A stretch of 18,240 nt of DNA from Betaproteobacteria bacterium (GTDB taxonomy: Bacteria; Pseudomonadota; Gammaproteobacteria; Burkholderiales; Burkholderiaceae), in NCBI GenBank assembly GCA_009921765.1, contig RFXC01000067.1:1-18240 (forward strand), read 5' to 3'. Position 1 is the stretch's first letter, and the number at the start of each line of letters is the position of its first letter. The notes under the pieces are model-generated. The model saw only the letters and a list, made by a program, of their open reading frames with translations, ran no database searches and was not told the origin of the DNA. A program made the translations under genes and the position numbers. Shown here piece by piece: positions 15,606-18,240 of this stretch.

Positions 15606-16198
15606 GCCTGTGGCTGGTGATTCCAACCCGCGGACTCGCAGCGGGCAAATCGCGGCTTGCCACGGTGCTGGGTGCGGACGAACGCCTCGGCCTCAACACC
15701 CGATGGCTGGATGCGCTTCTCGATGCGTTTGCCGCAATCGCGGGCGGACTGGGCCATTGCGTTGTGGTGAGCCCGTCCGACGACGCCCTCGCTCACGCCG
15801 ACCGGCGCGGGGCACAGGCGCTTCGCGAAACGGAACCAGGTGGCCTGAATGCCGCGCTCGAGCAGGGCTGCGAGCATGCGCGCAAACGCGGCGCCGACCG
15901 GATTCTGATCCTGGCCGCCGACCTGCCTGACGTTCAGCACACCGCGTTGCAGCGGCTGATAGAAGGTGGCGAGGCCGATGCCGTGACCCTGATCGCAGAC
16001 AAGACCGGGACGGGCACCAACGGCATTCTCCTGCCCGCCGCAGCCGCCCGCGGGTTTGCCTTCGGTGAAGCAAGCCTCGCGCGCCACGAGAAACTGTTCG
16101 GCGCCGCGGGACAGCCGGTTCGCCTATGGCGCGATGCTGGCCTCGCACTCGATATCGATACGCCGGCTGATCTCAGCATCTGGCAGCGGCGCGCCTGA
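15602..16198 (+). CDS. cofC: Phospho-acid guanylyltransferase of F420 synthesis (CofC/FbiD)
   Basis: A 198-residue nucleotidyltransferase that activates the phospho-acid with GTP for CofD. Landmarks: WLVIPTRGLAAGKSRL (4-19), the nucleotide-binding lead with its KxRL element, GGLNAALEQG, the metal-binding ILAADLPD strand, DKTGTGTNGILLP, and a terminal DIDTPADL. Length is normal for CofC. Its start overlaps the cofD stop by 4 bp, and it closes the F420 operon. Which acid it activates (2-phospholactate, phosphoenolpyruvate or 3-phosphoglycerate) decides the chemical type of F420 made and cannot be told here by eye; the lack of a dehydro-F420 reductase domain in the operon speaks mildly against the phosphoenolpyruvate route. 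Confidence 0.93.
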   Translation: MSLWLVIPTRGLAAGKSRLATVLGADERLGLNTRWLDALLDAFAAIAGGLGHCVVVSPSDDALAHADRRGAQALRETEPGGLNAALEQGCEHARKRGADRILILAADLPDVQHTALQRLIEGGEADAVTLIADKTGTGTNGILLPAAAARGFAFGEASLARHEKLFGAAGQPVRLWRDAGLALDIDTPADLSIWQRRA

Positions 16199-16232
16199 GG
16201 GACGCGCCCGTGCGCCGTGACGAGCGCGGCCC

Positions 16233-16248
16233 CTTGCCCCGCGGCAAG
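16233..16248. other. Hairpin between convergent cofC and the Bug gene
   Basis: A perfect 6-bp stem (CTTGCC / GGCAAG) with a 4-base loop sits in the 52-bp gap between the two stop codons. There is no adjacent T run on either strand. It may help end transcription from either side, but as a canonical terminator it is weak. Confidence 0.35.
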
Positions 16249-16250
16249 AC

Positions 16251-17231
16251 TCAGTCGAGCGCGATGTTGTTCTCGCGCGCCACCTTGCCCCACTTCGCGA
16301 TTTCGTCCTTCACATAGGCATCGAATTCCTCGGGGCTGCTGCCCACGATCACCGCCCCAAGCGCCTTCAGCTTGTCGGCCACGTCGGGCATTTTGAGGAT
16401 GCGGTTGATGTCGGCGTTCAGGCGCGCAACCACCGGCTTGGGCGTTCCCGCGGGCACCATCACGCCGCCCCACGACACCGCTTCAAAACCGCGCAGGGTC
16501 TCGGCGACCGTGGGCAGATCGGGCATGTTGTCGAGGCGCTTCGCGCCGGTAACGCCGATCGCCCGCAGCTTCCCGCTGGTGACGAACGGCAGCCCCGCTA
16601 CAGTGGTGGGCAAGGCCACCTGAATCTGCCCGCTGATGAGATCAGCGAGCGAAGGCGCATCACCCTTGTAGGGAATGTGCTGCATCCGGATACCCGCCAG
16701 CGCATTGAGCAGTTCGCCTGACAGGTGGTTGGAGGCGCCCTGCCCCGCCGATCCGAAGCTCACCTTGCCGGGGTTGGCCTTGGCGTAGGCAATGAGATCG
16801 GGAATCGATTTGATCGGCAGGCTGGGGTTCACCAGCACCACCTGCGGCACGATGGTGGTGAGCGTGACCCCCGCAAAATCTTTCAGCGCATCGTAGGGCA
16901 GCTTCTTGTACACCACCGGGTTGAGCGCATTCGGGCCGAGGTTGGCCATCAGGAGCGTGTAGCCGTCGGGCGCACTTTTCGCAACGAAATCGGTGGCGAT
17001 GATGCCATTGGCGCCAGGACGGTTTTCGACCACCACCGACTGCCCCAGCGTCTCGGTGAGTTTGGCGGCGAGCAGCCGCGCGGTGACGTCGGATGCACCG
17101 CCCGGCGGGTAGACCACGACGAACCGGATGGCCTGGCGGGTGGGCCACTCCTGGGCAAGCGAGCGCTGTGGCACGCATAGAGCGCCGACAATCGCCAGGG
17201 CAAGGCCGACAAGCTGCGCCGAAAATTTCAT
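16251..17231 (-). CDS. Bug/TctC-family periplasmic solute-binding protein
   Basis: A 326-residue tripartite-tricarboxylate-transporter-type binding protein. It has a Sec signal peptide (basic start, hydrophobic residues 7-20, probable cleavage after SLA at 24-26) and Bug landmarks RFVVVYPPGGASDVTARLLA, ENRPGANGIIATDFVAKSAPDGYTLL, and the C-terminal GGVMVPAGTPKPVVARLN. The first loops normally wrap the carboxylate of the ligand. AGGGAG (17238-17243) lies 6 bases before the ATG. The membrane partners TctA and TctB are not in the window, so it is an orphan, as most Bug proteins are; it could feed a distant transporter or act as a sensor. Ligands of this family are mostly carboxylic acids, some aromatic or cyclic. 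It is convergent to cofC and divergent from the dioxygenase gene, so it may be unrelated to the F420 genes. Confidence 0.94.
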   Translation of the reverse strand: MKFSAQLVGLALAIVGALCVPQRSLAQEWPTRQAIRFVVVYPPGGASDVTARLLAAKLTETLGQSVVVENRPGANGIIATDFVAKSAPDGYTLLMANLGPNALNPVVYKKLPYDALKDFAGVTLTTIVPQVVLVNPSLPIKSIPDLIAYAKANPGKVSFGSAGQGASNHLSGELLNALAGIRMQHIPYKGDAPSLADLISGQIQVALPTTVAGLPFVTSGKLRAIGVTGAKRLDNMPDLPTVAETLRGFEAVSWGGVMVPAGTPKPVVARLNADINRILKMPDVADKLKALGAVIVGSSPEEFDAYVKDEIAKWGKVARENNIALD

Positions 17232-17304
17232 GCGGGGCTCCCTAAGAAAGGTTGAAACGCGAACTGGCCGCTATGCCTGAAACGGAGCGATCGATGCCAT
17301 GCGT

Positions 17305-17398
17305 GACAAGCGGGGGCGCACACAAGCCGGGCACGCTCACAAGCGGGGACGCGCACAAGCGGGACGGTCACACGCGGGATGATCACAGGCAGGCTGCG
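17305..17398. repeat. Degenerate tandem repeat, six units of 15-17 bp
   Basis: Six successive units begin at about 17305, 17321, 17338, 17354, 17369 and 17384, each starting with a variant of CACAAGCGGG followed by 5-7 variable bases. The middle units agree best and the ends decay. The changing unit length rules out a coding function. It may be a set of binding sites on the same face of the helix only if a spacing of 15-17 bp suits the protein; it may equally be a replication-slippage product. Confidence 0.65.
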
Positions 17399-17402
17399 GG
17401 AG

Positions 17403-17420
17403 CCTGAAACTAGTTTCAGG
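17403..17420. promoter_or_regulatory. Perfect 18-bp palindrome, candidate operator
   Basis: CCTGAAACTAGTTTCAGG reads identically on both strands, directly after the tandem repeat and 112 bp before the dioxygenase ATG. The symmetric TGAAAC...GTTTCA arms resemble operators of dimeric repressors such as LacI-family proteins, though the centre here is TA rather than the CG usual for that family. It has no T run, so it is not a terminator. The cognate regulator is not in the window. Confidence 0.6.
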
Positions 17421-17532
17421 TGGCTGGCTTGTCAACCTTGTTCGCCGCCTTTTGGAAGGCAGAGGGAAGGCTGCGGCTCAACCAAAAAGCGGATATCGTC
17501 TGCACCCATATCCTGCATGCCCCACCCCGACC

Positions 17533-18240
17533 ATGACCGATCGTCCCGTTCTTCATCGAACCGACCTGCAGTCGCTTGACGAGCAGGGCTTTGCCATTCT
17601 TCGCAATGTCATGGACCCCGACTGGCTTCAAACCACCCTCGATACCTGCGAGCAGCTGCTGAAAGCTGAAGGCGCCTCGGCGGGCTCCGAGTTTCGCCTG
17701 GAACCGGGTTCGGATCGCCTCGCCAATCTGGTCGACAAGGGCGAATGTTTTCAGCGGCTCGTCTCGCACCCGCTGCTTCTTCAAGCGGCCGAGTCGGTAC
17801 TGGGGCCCGACTGGAAGCTCTCCAGCCTCAACTACCGCGCGGCGCTGCCGGGCGAGGGACTGCAGCCCCTGCACTGCGACATGGGGCTCACGGCCGATGC
17901 ATCGGGCTACGCGGTCTTCAATTCGATCTGGCTGCTGGATGACTTCACGACCGAGAACGGCCCCACGCGCTTCGTGCCGGGCACGCACCGCTCCGGGCAG
18001 CTTCCACAGGAGGCGCTGAGCGACCCCATGGCCGACCATCCGGAGCAGAGGATCGCACTTGGCAGGGCAGGTGATGTGATTCTCACCAACGCGCACATGT
18101 GGCACGGTGGAACGACCAACCGAAGCGGACTTGCCCGCCGCTCACTCCATGGCTTTTATGTTCGTGGGGACAAGCCCCAGCAGCAGTATCAGAAGCGGCT
18201 GCTTCGGCCACAGACCCAGGCGTTGCTGTCTCCGCTCATG
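17533..18240 (+). CDS. Phytanoyl-CoA dioxygenase (PhyH)-family 2-oxoglutarate/Fe(II) oxygenase (3' partial)
   Basis: An open frame of 236 codons runs from ATG 17533 off the end of the window. The iron triad is visible: His114-x-Asp116 in LHCDMG and the distal His191 in HMWHGGTTNRSG, followed by a basic cluster (RRS) that provides the usual 2-oxoglutarate-binding arginine. The N-terminus LDEQGFAILRNVMDPDWLQ (15-33) and WLLDDFTTENGPTRFVPGTHRSG are typical of PhyH enzymes, which hydroxylate substrates with 2-oxoglutarate and O2. No strong Shine-Dalgarno sequence precedes the ATG. PhyH proteins average 250-300 residues, so perhaps 20-60 are missing. The substrate is unknown. Transcribed away from the Bug gene; the palindrome upstream may control it. 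Confidence 0.88.
   Translation, partial: MTDRPVLHRTDLQSLDEQGFAILRNVMDPDWLQTTLDTCEQLLKAEGASAGSEFRLEPGSDRLANLVDKGECFQRLVSHPLLLQAAESVLGPDWKLSSLNYRAALPGEGLQPLHCDMGLTADASGYAVFNSIWLLDDFTTENGPTRFVPGTHRSGQLPQEALSDPMADHPEQRIALGRAGDVILTNAHMWHGGTTNRSGLARRSLHGFYVRGDKPQQQYQKRLLRPQTQALLSPLM

Larger units (their letters stand above)
17232..17532. other. Gene-free divergent control region
   Basis: This 301-bp stretch lies between the divergent Bug and dioxygenase genes and holds no convincing gene. It contains the Bug ribosome site, a degenerate tandem repeat (17305-17398), a perfect palindrome (17403-17420) and a small hairpin with a 5-bp stem, GCCTT/AAGGC (17447-17460). No clear -35/-10 pair could be assigned in either direction. 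Confidence 0.7.

Noticed and set aside
16199..16250. Rho-independent terminator between cofC and the Bug gene
   Set aside because: A 6-bp hairpin is present, but neither side has a T run; listed only as a hairpin.
17305..17398. CRISPR array
   Set aside because: Units are 15-17 bp with no spacer of constant size, and no cas gene is near; it is a simple degenerate tandem repeat.
17416..18105. Minus-strand open frame of 229 codons at the right end
   Set aside because: The plus strand codes for a PhyH-family enzyme with an intact iron triad; the minus frame is its shadow.

Overview
The window is GC-rich, densely packed bacterial DNA. Its most informative content is a complete-looking coenzyme F420 (deazaflavin) gene set: cofE, a fused fbiC, cofD and cofC, preceded by an F420-dependent glucose-6-phosphate dehydrogenase (fgd). 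F420 is best known from methanogens and actinobacteria. Here the same window carries an orphan Bug/TctC-type periplasmic binding protein with a Gram-negative signal peptide, a family greatly expanded in Burkholderiales. I therefore infer a proteobacterium, most likely a betaproteobacterium, with an acquired or retained F420 system. This assignment is by inference only.

Layout. (1) Bases 1-6882, plus strand: a tightly spaced catabolic operon with hyuA (5' end outside the window), hyuB, a luciferase-like (LLM) oxidoreductase, a fumarate-reductase/aspartate-oxidase-like flavoprotein and a single-domain 2Fe-2S protein. (2) Bases 6887-10133, minus strand, converging on the first with a 4-bp gap: a zinc-ribbon threonine-synthase-like PLP enzyme followed by two more LLM enzymes, the genes overlapping or abutting. 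(3) Bases 10134-10353: a divergent control region with a good sigma70-type promoter and a spaced inverted repeat. (4) Bases 10354-16198, plus strand: fgd-cofE-fbiC-cofD-cofC. (5) Bases 16251-17231, minus strand: the Bug solute-binding protein. (6) Bases 17232-17532: a 301-bp gene-free region with a degenerate tandem repeat and a perfect 18-bp palindrome. (7) Bases 17533 to the end, plus strand: the first 236 codons of a phytanoyl-CoA-dioxygenase-like 2-oxoglutarate/Fe(II) oxygenase.

How it may fit together. fbiC makes the deazaflavin FO, cofC and cofD add the phospho-acid moiety, cofE adds the glutamate tail, and fgd reduces the finished cofactor with glucose 6-phosphate. The three other LLM-fold proteins are the natural consumers of F420H2, although FMN cannot be excluded from sequence. 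Together with the HyuAB ATP-dependent amidohydrolase/carboxylase, the fumarate-reductase-like pair and the PLP enzyme, this looks like a self-contained F420-linked degradation (or modification) pathway for an unknown, perhaps cyclic amide/imide or heterocyclic, substrate. I do not recognise this gene combination as a described pathway; the substrate is speculation.
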